A stretch of 29,229 nucleotides of DNA. Origin: CAZNEZ01 sp964572475. Lineage in GTDB: Bacteria > Bacillota > Clostridia > Lachnospirales > Lachnospiraceae. The stretch lies in NCBI GenBank assembly GCA_964572475.1, contig CAZNEZ010000028.1, forward strand, positions 1 to 29,229. Direction: 5' to 3'. Below are positions 7,902 through 15,749 of this stretch, piece by piece. The notes beneath the pieces were generated by a model that had not been told where the DNA came from, made no database searches, and was given only the letters and a program-made list of their open reading frames with translations. A program made the translations under genes and the position numbers. The first letter of the stretch is position 1, and each line of letters opens with the position of its first letter.

Positions 7902-8001
7902 NNNNNNNNNNNNNNNNNNNNNNNNNNNNNNNNNNNNNNNNNNNNNNNNNNNNNNNNNNNNNNNNNNNNNNNNNNNNNNNNNNNNNNNNNNNNNNNNNNN
8001 N
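7902..8001. other. Assembly gap (100 N)
   Basis: Exactly 100 N. A NodB-fold domain needs roughly 190 further residues, far more than 100 bases, so the gap is a placeholder and several hundred bases are probably missing. Confidence 0.97.
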
Positions 8002-8030
8002 ATTGCCTATATTCTCAAAAAGTGATTGCC

Positions 8031-8858
8031 TTATAGCTTTCTATTGTTTTTAATCTTTTGTAATACTAATTCTTTGGAGGCTTGTACACTTAGACTTGCC
8101 TCCTTTTTTAATGTCTCCTGATTCATTATCTCTTGTTCTTCTGCTTCTATTATACTATCCACATAATCAGTAAATTCACAGTTTACTTTTCCACAATTAA
8201 GCAATTTAATATCTGAAATGTCATATCTTTTACTTATAACACTCTTACCTGTCCCTGAACCTTTTCTACATATATGTTTAATTACCATCTCGTAATTACC
8301 TGTATCCAATATATAAATAAATCCTTTTGTCCTAGATATAAGATATTCAAAGGTAGTTGGTCTGTCGTGATGATATCTTTTCTGCCCTAACACCCACATA
8401 TCTTCAATTCCCTGCTCCTCATAAAATTCATGTTTCTTAATCCATTCCTCTAATGGCATATCAGATGACATAAATTCAATAACCATAAGCATCTCTGAAT
8501 CTTCTACTACTATATCAGATATATAATTCATCATAACCTTGCTGCAACTAATATTAGCTTGGGGGAAGCTTCTTTTAGCTATTTCATATAGAATTCTTCT
8601 AGCCATAATATGGTCTTTCCCATCTCCGTTAGTCCTTGTAATACATTCACAATCTTCATGATGTCTAAAATATGGTTCAACAACAGGACCTGCACATAAT
8701 ATCAATGGTTTCCCGCACTCAGGGCAAATAAATTCTCCTTTTTGGCTTGACATTCTCATGCTAAGTCTTAGCTCTTCGTTATATTCACCATCTGAATTTT
8801 TGAGTTCATATACACACCATATTTTTCCTTGATATAAAGCATTTTCCTGTGTAACCAT
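8031..8858 (-). CDS. CoiA-like competence-type nuclease-domain protein
   Basis: A 275-residue cytoplasmic protein with the CoiA layout: an N-terminal zinc-ribbon-like CPEC (C45, C48) followed by PYFRHHEDC (C70), then a restriction-endonuclease-like core with ISDIVV (D115) and VIEFMSSDM (E128), and the family's W-x3-H-x2-Y-x3-GI-x3-WVLG pattern at 139-158. The C-terminal 60 residues are charged and helical. CoiA proteins act in processing incoming DNA during transformation in streptococci. Here the residue two after E128 is Met where CoiA usually has Gln, so nuclease activity is uncertain. GGAGG five bases before the ATG at 8858 fixes the start; the ATG at 8870 overlaps that site. It is convergent with the preceding deacetylase gene and divergent from rnhA. 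Confidence 0.75.
   Translation of the reverse strand: MVTQENALYQGKIWCVYELKNSDGEYNEELRLSMRMSSQKGEFICPECGKPLILCAGPVVEPYFRHHEDCECITRTNGDGKDHIMARRILYEIAKRSFPQANISCSKVMMNYISDIVVEDSEMLMVIEFMSSDMPLEEWIKKHEFYEEQGIEDMWVLGQKRYHHDRPTTFEYLISRTKGFIYILDTGNYEMVIKHICRKGSGTGKSVISKRYDISDIKLLNCGKVNCEFTDYVDSIIEAEEQEIMNQETLKKEASLSVQASKELVLQKIKNNRKL
8076..8109 (+). terminator. Possible plus-strand terminator within the coiA-like 3' end
   Basis: GGAGGC (8076-8081) and GCCTCC (8098-8103) are followed by T6 (8104-8109). It would end plus-strand transcription from the deacetylase gene while overlapping the coding end of the convergent gene. Only six stem pairs and a 16-base loop, so chance is possible. Confidence 0.42.
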
Positions 8859-8944
8859 GTTTGCCTCCATGAATAGTTTTGATTATTTGATTTTATCATA
8901 GAAATAAGAATATTTGTATAGTATAATTACTTCATATTTGATTA

Positions 8945-8958
8945 GCACATTAATGTGC
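8945..8958. promoter_or_regulatory. 14-bp palindrome ahead of rnhA
   Basis: A perfect palindrome, GCACATTAATGTGC, lies between a TATAAT (8922-8927, no good -35) and the rnhA ribosome binding site, in the intergenic region shared with the divergent coiA-like gene. Operator role is possible but unproven. Confidence 0.4.
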
Positions 8959-8972
8959 AGAAAGAGGTTTTT

Positions 8973-9632
8973 ATGCCTGCTAAATATTATGCTGTGGTTA
9001 AAGGTACTAATCCCGGAATCTATAGGAGCTGGGAGGATTGTAAATCTCAGGTTCATGGATATCCTGGTGCTGTATATAAAAGTTTTAAGACAGAAGCAGA
9101 AGCTAAAGACTATATGCTTATTTCCGATAAACTCCATGATAGCAAACCTACCCAAAAAGATTTATCAGGTACTTGCAATTCTTTAGAGAATACTAATCCT
9201 TTGATTGTTTCTACAGATGTTGAAGCTACTGCATATGTAGATGGAAGCTATAATGCTGATACCAAAGAGTTTTCATATGGTGTTGTAATGTTTCACAATG
9301 GCTTAGAGCTTCATATGTCCGAAAAAGTAGATAGTATTGACCTTGCATCAATGCGTAATGTTGCAGGCGAAATAAAGGGAGCTGAAGCCGCTATGAGATA
9401 TGCTGTTAATCATGGCTGCACTGAATTAACTATTTATCATGATTACGAAGGAATCTCTAAGTGGTGTCTTGGTCTTTGGAAGACTAATAAGGAGGGTACT
9501 ATTGCATATAAGAAATATTATGATAGTATAAAAGATAAAATAGATATTAAATTTGTTAAAGTAAAAGGCCATTCTAATGATATATATAATGACCTTGCCG
9601 ATCAATTAGCAAAGGCAGCAATCTTCCATTAG
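8973..9632 (+). CDS. rnhA: Ribonuclease HI with hybrid-binding domain
   Basis: Cleaves the RNA strand of RNA-DNA hybrids. The 219-residue protein has an N-terminal hybrid-binding (caulimovirus VI-like) domain at 4-47 with the standard pattern KYYAVVKG, PGIYRSWEDC, V.GYPGAVYKSF, a linker (48-84), and an RNase H domain at about 85-218. Catalytic residues are visible as D90 (YVDGSY), E133 (GEIKGAE), D157 (YHDYEGI) and D207 (YNDLADQLA), with H200 in KGHS. AAAGAGG sits five bases before the ATG at 8973; the ATG at 8955 is inside or before that site and is rejected. The stop codon lies in the loop of a terminator hairpin, so the gene is monocistronic. Confidence 0.95.
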   Translation: MPAKYYAVVKGTNPGIYRSWEDCKSQVHGYPGAVYKSFKTEAEAKDYMLISDKLHDSKPTQKDLSGTCNSLENTNPLIVSTDVEATAYVDGSYNADTKEFSYGVVMFHNGLELHMSEKVDSIDLASMRNVAGEIKGAEAAMRYAVNHGCTELTIYHDYEGISKWCLGLWKTNKEGTIAYKKYYDSIKDKIDIKFVKVKGHSNDIYNDLADQLAKAAIFH

Positions 9633-9647
9633 AAGATGCTGCCTTTT
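9611..9647 (+). terminator. rnhA terminator
   Basis: Arms 9611-9626 and 9632-9646 pair with one bulged A (9620), ending in T4. The left arm is coding sequence and the TAG stop falls at the loop. The opposite strand lacks a clear T-run, so it is mainly a plus-strand terminator. Confidence 0.85.
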
Positions 9648-9681
9648 ATAAATAACATATAGTTATGCTTTAGATTACTTG

Positions 9682-11397
9682 TCAGATGATACTGTTCATC
9701 TTTTTATTACCATAAGCCAGTACAAACTTAGATATTATAACCGTAATAACACATAATGCTATGATTGCTATAATTCCAATAAGATAAATATCAATTTCAA
9801 GCTTTATATATAACATTACCCCTAAGAATCCTAATAATGCACCCAGTCCTAATGTTACAAACATCTCTATCATTGTATTCAAATTCTGTTTAATTGCTGC
9901 CTGTTCTGTCTCCCAGTTAAGCTTTGGCCTAAGCAAATCTATAAATATTGATGTATAGGTAAACAATATACATGTAATTGAGCTTATAATCGCTGACATT
10001 ACAATAGCAATTACTGGAATATCTATGATTGCTTCTTTAACAACAATCATACCAATTATACAATATATTGTTGATGAAATAATTGACATTATTGCACTCG
10101 CACATACCTTAGCATTTATCTGTCTTTTATAATCCATAGGAATATATTTCATGAAGAAAATATTCTTTCCTTCTCTTGAAATTGAACTTCCTGCCATAAA
10201 ATTCATGCTTGTAATAAATAACGAAAGTCCAAATACTACAATCATCGTCACTGCTACTATGATGCTACTATCAGAAGAATTGCTAAACTGTCTCAATGTA
10301 TCTATCATTCCTTCACTACTATCTCCCGATGAAAACATCTGTGATAAGACTGGTATAACTAATATAACTGGCCATAAAAAGCACATCAAAATACAGTTCA
10401 TCAAATATATAGGAGTCCTAAATACCAATTTAATCTCTTTTTTAATATAGGTAATAGTAGAATTCTTCTTAACAATAATCTTCCTGCCAGTTTCTGCATT
10501 AATTCTCTCTCGCTTTGAAGATGTATTATTAATTCCTAACACACTTGTAAAATATATCTTTTGGGCTACAAATAGAAATACTACTACAAATGCTGCACTA
10601 GTTAATATAAATAATAACATCATTACTATATCACTATTAGCAACTGCTTCTTCAATAAAGTAAAAGTTAGGAAATACTGAATTTAGTATCTTCATAAGTG
10701 AAGTACCCTTAGTCATAACCATTTCCATAATTGCTTCTTGTGACATACTTCCTGCTGATGATGATATTGCATTAATTCCAAGTACTATTACAACCGCAAA
10801 TAATGTTGAAAATATCGTCATTGCATCTTTATTCTTTGCCTTTTTAAAAACTCTCATAATAATCATAGAAATTATAGAGCCATATATTAAAGGAACAATA
10901 GGAATAAGTAATATCGCTAGTATCACAAATATCCAATATACTATTCCCTCTTTAGCAGCTACTCCATATCCAATAAAAATAGGTGCTAAAAATAGTAATG
11001 TTGTAAAATAGTCATATATTAATGTTACTGCAAATTTAGCTCCAACAATATGTGCTGCCTTAAGTGGTAATGGTAATAATGTCTCTATGTCTGATGAGAA
11101 ATAGAATACACTAAGCACCATACTTATTCCGAATACAAATGTTATTAATGAACCTGCTGCGCATGTAAGGCTGACTATTATTGTATAGTTACCTGCTGCA
11201 AACATATTATATCCTTCGTACCCAAGCATTCCTTCCATAATCATAAATGGTGTCATACAAATTAATAAAAATATGTATAAGCCTATCTTACCAACACCTG
11301 CTTTGGAAAGTAATCCTTTATTCTTTTTACTAGAAGCTTCTGCATTTCCCAGGCCTGCTTTTAATAAAACTCTAGTTAATAATAAGAACTTCTTCAT
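9682..11397 (-). CDS. ABC-2 type exporter permease
   Basis: A 571-residue integral membrane protein with about twelve hydrophobic segments split into two halves by a cytoplasmic loop rich in Lys/Arg (about 270-320). It starts one base inside the stop of the ATPase gene (TAATG), so the two are translationally coupled and form one transporter. The length and two-half layout resemble a Firmicutes family of putative ABC exporter permeases rather than polysaccharide (Wzm/TagG) permeases, which are about 260 residues. Substrate is not indicated; drug, peptide or lipid export are possible. No clear terminator follows on this strand. Confidence 0.85.
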   Translation of the reverse strand: MKKFLLLTRVLLKAGLGNAEASSKKNKGLLSKAGVGKIGLYIFLLICMTPFMIMEGMLGYEGYNMFAAGNYTIIVSLTCAAGSLITFVFGISMVLSVFYFSSDIETLLPLPLKAAHIVGAKFAVTLIYDYFTTLLFLAPIFIGYGVAAKEGIVYWIFVILAILLIPIVPLIYGSIISMIIMRVFKKAKNKDAMTIFSTLFAVVIVLGINAISSSAGSMSQEAIMEMVMTKGTSLMKILNSVFPNFYFIEEAVANSDIVMMLLFILTSAAFVVVFLFVAQKIYFTSVLGINNTSSKRERINAETGRKIIVKKNSTITYIKKEIKLVFRTPIYLMNCILMCFLWPVILVIPVLSQMFSSGDSSEGMIDTLRQFSNSSDSSIIVAVTMIVVFGLSLFITSMNFMAGSSISREGKNIFFMKYIPMDYKRQINAKVCASAIMSIISSTIYCIIGMIVVKEAIIDIPVIAIVMSAIISSITCILFTYTSIFIDLLRPKLNWETEQAAIKQNLNTMIEMFVTLGLGALLGFLGVMLYIKLEIDIYLIGIIAIIALCVITVIISKFVLAYGNKKMNSII

Positions 11398-12116
11398 TAT
11401 TTTGTAATCTCCAGGAATATATTCTCAAGAGTCTCACTACTTGAATATTTCTTTTTCAGTTCATCTAAAGTGCCTAGGAACACAAGATGTCCTTTATTAA
11501 TGATAACTACTTTATCGCAGAGCTTCTCTGCTACTTCAAGTACATGAGTTGAAAATATAACCGTCTTACCTGAAGTTGCATGTTCTCTCATCATATCCTT
11601 AAGTTCAAATGCTGACTTTGGATCCAATCCAGTAAGTGGTTCATCAAGAATCCATATTGATGGATTATGAATCAATGCACCCATAAGTACTATCTTCTGT
11701 CTCATACCATGTGAATAGCTAAGAATTTTGTCCTGTAGTGCATTCTCCATTCCAAATCTTTTACTCATCTCATCTATTCTTCTAATTCTTTCATCTGAAG
11801 AAACTTCATACACATCACCCATAAAGTTAAGATATTCTATCCCTTTAAGTCTAAGAAACATATCTGGACTATCTGGTACAAATCCAAATTGCTTTTTAGC
11901 TTCTACAGGATTATCCTTGATATTAATTCCGTTCAATACTATACTGCCCTCTGTTGTATCCAAAATACCAGTAATCATCTTAAGTGTTGTAGTCTTTCCT
12001 GCTCCGTTAGGTCCAATAAAACCTATTATCTCCCCCTCTTCAATAGAAAGATTCAATGCATCAACTGCTTTCGTAGTACCAGAGTACACTTTTGTTACAT
12101 TATTAATGTTAATCAT
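11397..12116 (-). CDS. ABC transporter ATP-binding protein
   Basis: A 239-residue nucleotide-binding subunit: Walker A GPNGAGKTT at 35-43, Q-loop region FGFVPDSP, signature YSHGMRQK at 134-141 (SHGMRQ in place of LSGGQ, as in many ABC-2 exporters), Walker B IWILDEP at 154-160 and the H-loop histidine H191. GGAG lies 8 bases before the ATG. It is the first gene of a two-gene operon with the permease, one base overlapping. A promoter and an operator-like inverted repeat sit just upstream, so expression is probably controlled by a repressor not encoded here. Confidence 0.93.
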   Translation of the reverse strand: MININNVTKVYSGTTKAVDALNLSIEEGEIIGFIGPNGAGKTTTLKMITGILDTTEGSIVLNGINIKDNPVEAKKQFGFVPDSPDMFLRLKGIEYLNFMGDVYEVSSDERIRRIDEMSKRFGMENALQDKILSYSHGMRQKIVLMGALIHNPSIWILDEPLTGLDPKSAFELKDMMREHATSGKTVIFSTHVLEVAEKLCDKVVIINKGHLVFLGTLDELKKKYSSSETLENIFLEITK

Positions 12117-12152
12117 CTTCTTCGCTCCATTTCTGCTATAATTTATCGCATA

Positions 12153-12181
12153 TGTATTACTTGTATTACTGTCCTAATACA
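12153..12181. promoter_or_regulatory. Operator-like repeats ahead of the ABC exporter
   Basis: TGTATTA (12162-12168) and TAATACA (12175-12181) form an inverted repeat with a 6-base centre, and a further direct copy TGTATTAC lies at 12153-12160. They sit just downstream of the -10 element, where repressors of the GntR or similar dimeric type bind. The regulator is not in the window. Confidence 0.55.
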
Positions 12182-12185
12182 TTAC

Positions 12186-12213
12186 ATTATATCATCTCTT
12201 GTTCATTTTGCAA
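12186..12213 (-). promoter_or_regulatory. Promoter of the ABC exporter operon
   Basis: TTGCAA (12208-12213), 16 bases, then TATAAT (12186-12191) preceded by TGA, which gives an extended -10. Confidence 0.78.
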
Positions 12214-12244
12214 TCTTTTTTTATTACTTTTCTCTATTAAATAA

Positions 12245-13939
12245 TTATACTATTAATGATGCAAATGCATTATATGCATCTAGTTTACCATATCCCCATG
12301 ATTTATTAGGATATACCATTCCTATCTTTCTATCTGCTCCTCTAATTAAATATCCTTTTATATCATTTGTTCTAATTCCTTTTTCATTATTGTTGACTAT
12401 TCCCCATGTGAGAAACTGAGCTGTTACCCCTCCTGCTATTGCAGCCGCAATGCTTGAACCTGTTTTTGTTGTATAGCCTCCACCTGTTTTCGGTCCAAAT
12501 ACATTCACTCCTGGGGATACAATTTCTGGCTTAATATTATTTTCTCTTGTATATCCTCTGCCTGATGCCAAATATATACCCCCAGTATATGAGTCATATG
12601 TACCAGTAGTTATTGGGCCTCCTGCTGTCGCTAATTCTGTTATTGTTATATCTGGATCTGGATCCAAAAAATATACATCACTACTTAAGAACTCTTCTAT
12701 TGGCAGCCATATATCAAAACTTCCACTTATGTACATAGTTCCATACACTCTGATTGTCCATATACCTGGTGTCGGTTTTAAAAATCGTACAAATATTAGC
12801 TCGTTTCCTGTCATAGTCTCAACTATTCTATAATCAACATTTATTACTGTATCTTCAAATAAAAAATTAAGCTCTTCACTTTTTCCCATTCTTGCTGCTA
12901 TTCGGGGAACAACCTCTCCAAGTGGTGAAACTATTGATATTGTAAATATCTCTGCTGTATTTCCCCATAGCTCCATACTAAATCCATATTCATTTTCGCC
13001 TACTTTTATCTGAACTTCATCATATTCAACTCCGTTTTCCATATATCCTCTATAATGATGTCTTTTATCTCCTTCATTACCTCCCGCAACTGTTACTGCC
13101 GTTCCAACAAATGATGATAAATCTGAAACAGACTCAGAAAGCAATGATATTCCTGAATGTCCTCCCCAGTTTGTTCCTAATCCCAAAATTAAAGCAAGTG
13201 GCATATTAAACAAATCAGCCATTAATTTTACATATCTTAGTCCCATTATTATATCATTTTCCTGATAGGCTATTGCATCTTTCTGAACCCTGTAGAATTC
13301 TCTTAAATATTCTTTTGCTGGTTTAAGTTTTACCATAATTATCTCTGCCTCAGGTGCAACTCCAATAAAATCATTCTCTTTATCGGGTGAACCCGCTGCA
13401 ATTCCCGCCATAAATGTTCCATTTCCTATCTCATCTACACTTGGAACTATGTTATATGGATTTTCATTTTCTATTGCAGCATCTATTACAGCTCTATTAT
13501 ATTCTGTTCCATAACCTGTACTTCTAGGTATTGGACCATCCTGAATGGTCTGATCCCAAATTCTTAATATTCTTGTTCTTCCATCTGGAAACCTAAATGC
13601 AGGATGCATATAATCAATTCCTGTATCTATAATTCCAATTATAGTACCCTGACCTTTTAGATTAAGTATTGGCTGATTCTGTAATTTTGTTATTCCTGAT
13701 ACTTCAAGTGGAGTTGTATCCATCAGTCCATATAACTTAGGTATTGCAGAATATCCAAAATTCTTAATCTCTATATCGGCTATTCTTGAACGTGGTGCAT
13801 AAATAATGCTATATTTTTCCCCAACATAATTAAAACATCTAGTTTCAAAACTATCCAAAAGATATTCGCTTGGTCTTGCAACTACTTGTATAAAATCTGC
13901 ATATTCATTTGATATAATCTCTTTAACGCAATCTGCCAT
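12245..13939 (-). CDS. Csp-like S8 family subtilase with His-to-Asn change (likely pseudoprotease)
   Basis: A 564-residue subtilisin-fold protein of the Csp type (clostridial germination protease family), with an N-terminal prodomain-like region (about 1-85), a split catalytic domain with a large beta-rich insertion (about 295-430), and no obvious signal peptide. The aspartate D105 (IIDTGIDY), oxyanion-hole Asn N288 (AGGNEG) and serine S496 (TGSSIAAA) are present, but the catalytic histidine motif reads GNGTFMAG with N173 (codon AAT, 13421-13423) where HGT is expected. C. difficile CspC and CspA show that pseudoprotease members can have regulatory roles in germination. GGAG 7 bases before the ATG supports the start. 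It follows clpX by 109 bases. A single-base error (AAT for CAT) is the main alternative explanation. Confidence 0.85.
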   Translation of the reverse strand: MADCVKEIISNEYADFIQVVARPSEYLLDSFETRCFNYVGEKYSIIYAPRSRIADIEIKNFGYSAIPKLYGLMDTTPLEVSGITKLQNQPILNLKGQGTIIGIIDTGIDYMHPAFRFPDGRTRILRIWDQTIQDGPIPRSTGYGTEYNRAVIDAAIENENPYNIVPSVDEIGNGTFMAGIAAGSPDKENDFIGVAPEAEIIMVKLKPAKEYLREFYRVQKDAIAYQENDIIMGLRYVKLMADLFNMPLALILGLGTNWGGHSGISLLSESVSDLSSFVGTAVTVAGGNEGDKRHHYRGYMENGVEYDEVQIKVGENEYGFSMELWGNTAEIFTISIVSPLGEVVPRIAARMGKSEELNFLFEDTVINVDYRIVETMTGNELIFVRFLKPTPGIWTIRVYGTMYISGSFDIWLPIEEFLSSDVYFLDPDPDITITELATAGGPITTGTYDSYTGGIYLASGRGYTRENNIKPEIVSPGVNVFGPKTGGGYTTKTGSSIAAAIAGGVTAQFLTWGIVNNNEKGIRTNDIKGYLIRGADRKIGMVYPNKSWGYGKLDAYNAFASLIV

Positions 13940-13988
13940 ATACCTACTCCATGCAATGCATTTTGTATAAGTATATGGCAGTTTAATC

Positions 13989-14016
13989 TAATTATTCTAA
14001 CCTTAATTATTCTAAC
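13989..14016. repeat. 13-bp direct repeat upstream of the subtilase gene
   Basis: TAATTATTCTAAC occurs at 13989-14001 and 14004-14016, period 15, in the clpX-subtilase spacer. No convincing promoter was seen beside it. It may be a protein site or simple AT-rich duplication. Confidence 0.6.
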
Positions 14017-14048
14017 ATAGTATATTTATTATAATAATTGATTATATA

Positions 14049-15533
14049 CTATTGTGCCTCTATCTTATAGGCTTCTACTCCTCTAAGTTCTATTATAGGT
14101 CCACCCTTCTTTTCAATATAATCTCTAGTTATTGTAACCTTTCCTATGTTATCATCCTTAGGTGTCTCATACATAATATCGAGCATAAACTCCTCGATAA
14201 TTGCCCTTAATGCTCTGGCCCCTGTCTTTTTCTCTATTGCCCTTTCAGCTATTGCCTCTATCGCACCATGTTCAAATTCAAGTTTAACCTCATCAAGTTC
14301 AAGTAACTTCTGGTATTGCTTAATTATAGCATTCTTTGGTTCAGTCAATACCTTAACTAACATCTCTTTTGTTAGTCCTTCAAGCGTAAATACTACTGGT
14401 AATCTTCCTAAAAACTCCGGTATCATGCCAAAATTCTTAAGATCATCTATTGTTACATCTTTAATAATATTCTCTGTTTTGTCATATTTATCTTTGAGAT
14501 CAGCCTTAAATCCCATTGATGACTCTTTATTAAGTCTCTCTTTTATTACCTCTTCAAGGTCTGGAAATGCTCCTCCACAGATAAATAATATATTCTTTGT
14601 ATTAACTGTCTCAAGTGGTACCATAGCATTCTTATTATTGGCTCCAACTGGTACTTCTACCTCGCTGCCCTCTAGAAGCCTTAATAATCCTTGCTGTACA
14701 GACTCTCCGCTAACATCTCTATTTGTTACATTCTTTTTCTTAGCAATTTTATCTATTTCATCAATAAATATAATTCCATGTTCTGCTTTCTCTACATCAT
14801 TATCGGCTGTCGCCAAAAGTTTGGTGACTACGCTTTCTATATCATCTCCAATATATCCAGCTTCTGTAAGTGATGTTGCATCCGTTATCGCTAATGGAAC
14901 ATCCAATAATCTTGCTAAAGTCTTAACTAGATATGTCTTACCTGAACCTGTAGGCCCAATCATAAGCATGTTGGATTTTTCTATCTCGATTGAATCCATT
15001 GTATTGGTAGATACTCTCTTGTAATGGTTGTATACTGCAACTGAAATAGCTTTTTTAGCATATTCCTGTCCGATAATATATTCATCCAACTGAGCTTTTA
15101 TTTTATGTGGAGCTGGTATGTTTTTAACATTAAATACTGGTTTTTCTCCTGCTTCTTTTGGTGCCTTTTTCTTCACTCTCTGTCTTTTGGGAATCTCATT
15201 AGTAATATCTCCAAGATTAAGCATACTAATATTAGGATTCTTTAAAAGCTCATCAATATTAAGATTACCACCGCCAAGATTCATACCATTACTATTAATA
15301 CTATCAAATGTCTTTTGCATACAATCAGGACATATATATATATTTCCTGGCATTGATATCATCTTACCGGCTTTACTCTCCGGTCTTCTACACATATAAC
15401 AAATCTTCTCATATTGATCATCGTCTTTATCTTTAGTAGAATCTTCTATAATATCGCTATTAACATCATCATTATTATTATCAATAATCTGTGTATCGTC
15501 TATATTATTATCTTTATCTAATTCATCTGACAT
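14049..15533 (-). CDS. clpX: ClpX-type unfoldase with acidic N-terminal extension
   Basis: AAA+ unfoldase that feeds substrates to ClpP or remodels proteins. The 494-residue protein has an acidic, Asp/Asn-rich stretch (1-40), a ClpX zinc-binding domain with C45, C48, C68 and C71, a Walker A GPTGSGKT (193-200), pore loop GYIG (226-229), Walker B IIFIDEID (254-261), a ClpP-binding loop as MGF (340-342) instead of IGF, and sensor 2 GAR (438-440). Usual ClpX is about 420-430 residues and sits beside tig or clpP; neither is here, so this is probably a divergent paralogue. GGAGG is 5 bases before the ATG. It has its own promoter and may continue into the subtilase gene, since no terminator separates them. 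Confidence 0.88.
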   Translation of the reverse strand: MSDELDKDNNIDDTQIIDNNNDDVNSDIIEDSTKDKDDDQYEKICYMCRRPESKAGKMISMPGNIYICPDCMQKTFDSINSNGMNLGGGNLNIDELLKNPNISMLNLGDITNEIPKRQRVKKKAPKEAGEKPVFNVKNIPAPHKIKAQLDEYIIGQEYAKKAISVAVYNHYKRVSTNTMDSIEIEKSNMLMIGPTGSGKTYLVKTLARLLDVPLAITDATSLTEAGYIGDDIESVVTKLLATADNDVEKAEHGIIFIDEIDKIAKKKNVTNRDVSGESVQQGLLRLLEGSEVEVPVGANNKNAMVPLETVNTKNILFICGGAFPDLEEVIKERLNKESSMGFKADLKDKYDKTENIIKDVTIDDLKNFGMIPEFLGRLPVVFTLEGLTKEMLVKVLTEPKNAIIKQYQKLLELDEVKLEFEHGAIEAIAERAIEKKTGARALRAIIEEFMLDIMYETPKDDNIGKVTITRDYIEKKGGPIIELRGVEAYKIEAQ

Positions 15534-15617
15534 GTCGGCCTCCGTTCTGAAGAGATATGCTGTGAAAACACCACAACAAAATCTACTGTTTTTTCATATT
15601 TGATATTCGTAATGAAT

Positions 15618-15646
15618 ATTATACTTGATATAATAAAAAAAGTAAA
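15618..15646 (-). promoter_or_regulatory. clpX promoter
   Basis: TATAAT (15618-15623) with TTTACT (15641-15646) 17 bases upstream on the minus strand. The -35 is weak, so activation or a second sigma factor cannot be excluded. Leader is about 75 bases. Confidence 0.6.
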
Positions 15647-15697
15647 ATAAAGCTTTTCTAAAAAAGCGCTTGCCTGCACCCTAATCCTATAAACTGA

Positions 15698-15729
15698 AAA
15701 TAGGTGTCCATTTCAGTGGACACCTATTT
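15698..15729 (-). terminator. htrA terminator
   Basis: Perfect 13-bp arms (15698-15710, 15717-15729) around a 6-base loop, beginning 21 bases past the htrA stop and ending ATTTTCAGTTT on the minus strand. Confidence 0.85.
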
Positions 15730-15749
15730 AGGAAGGTAACTATATTCAA

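Noticed and set aside
9682..12116. Polysaccharide exporter (Wzm/Wzt or TagGH) for the wall polymer genes
   Set aside because: The permease is 571 residues with about twelve segments, not the 260-residue six-segment type, and the ATPase lacks a carbohydrate-binding C-terminal domain.
14146..15024. 292-codon open frame on the plus strand opposite clpX
   Set aside because: It is antisense to a well-supported AAA+ gene, has Ser/Ile-rich low-complexity composition and no ribosome binding site.
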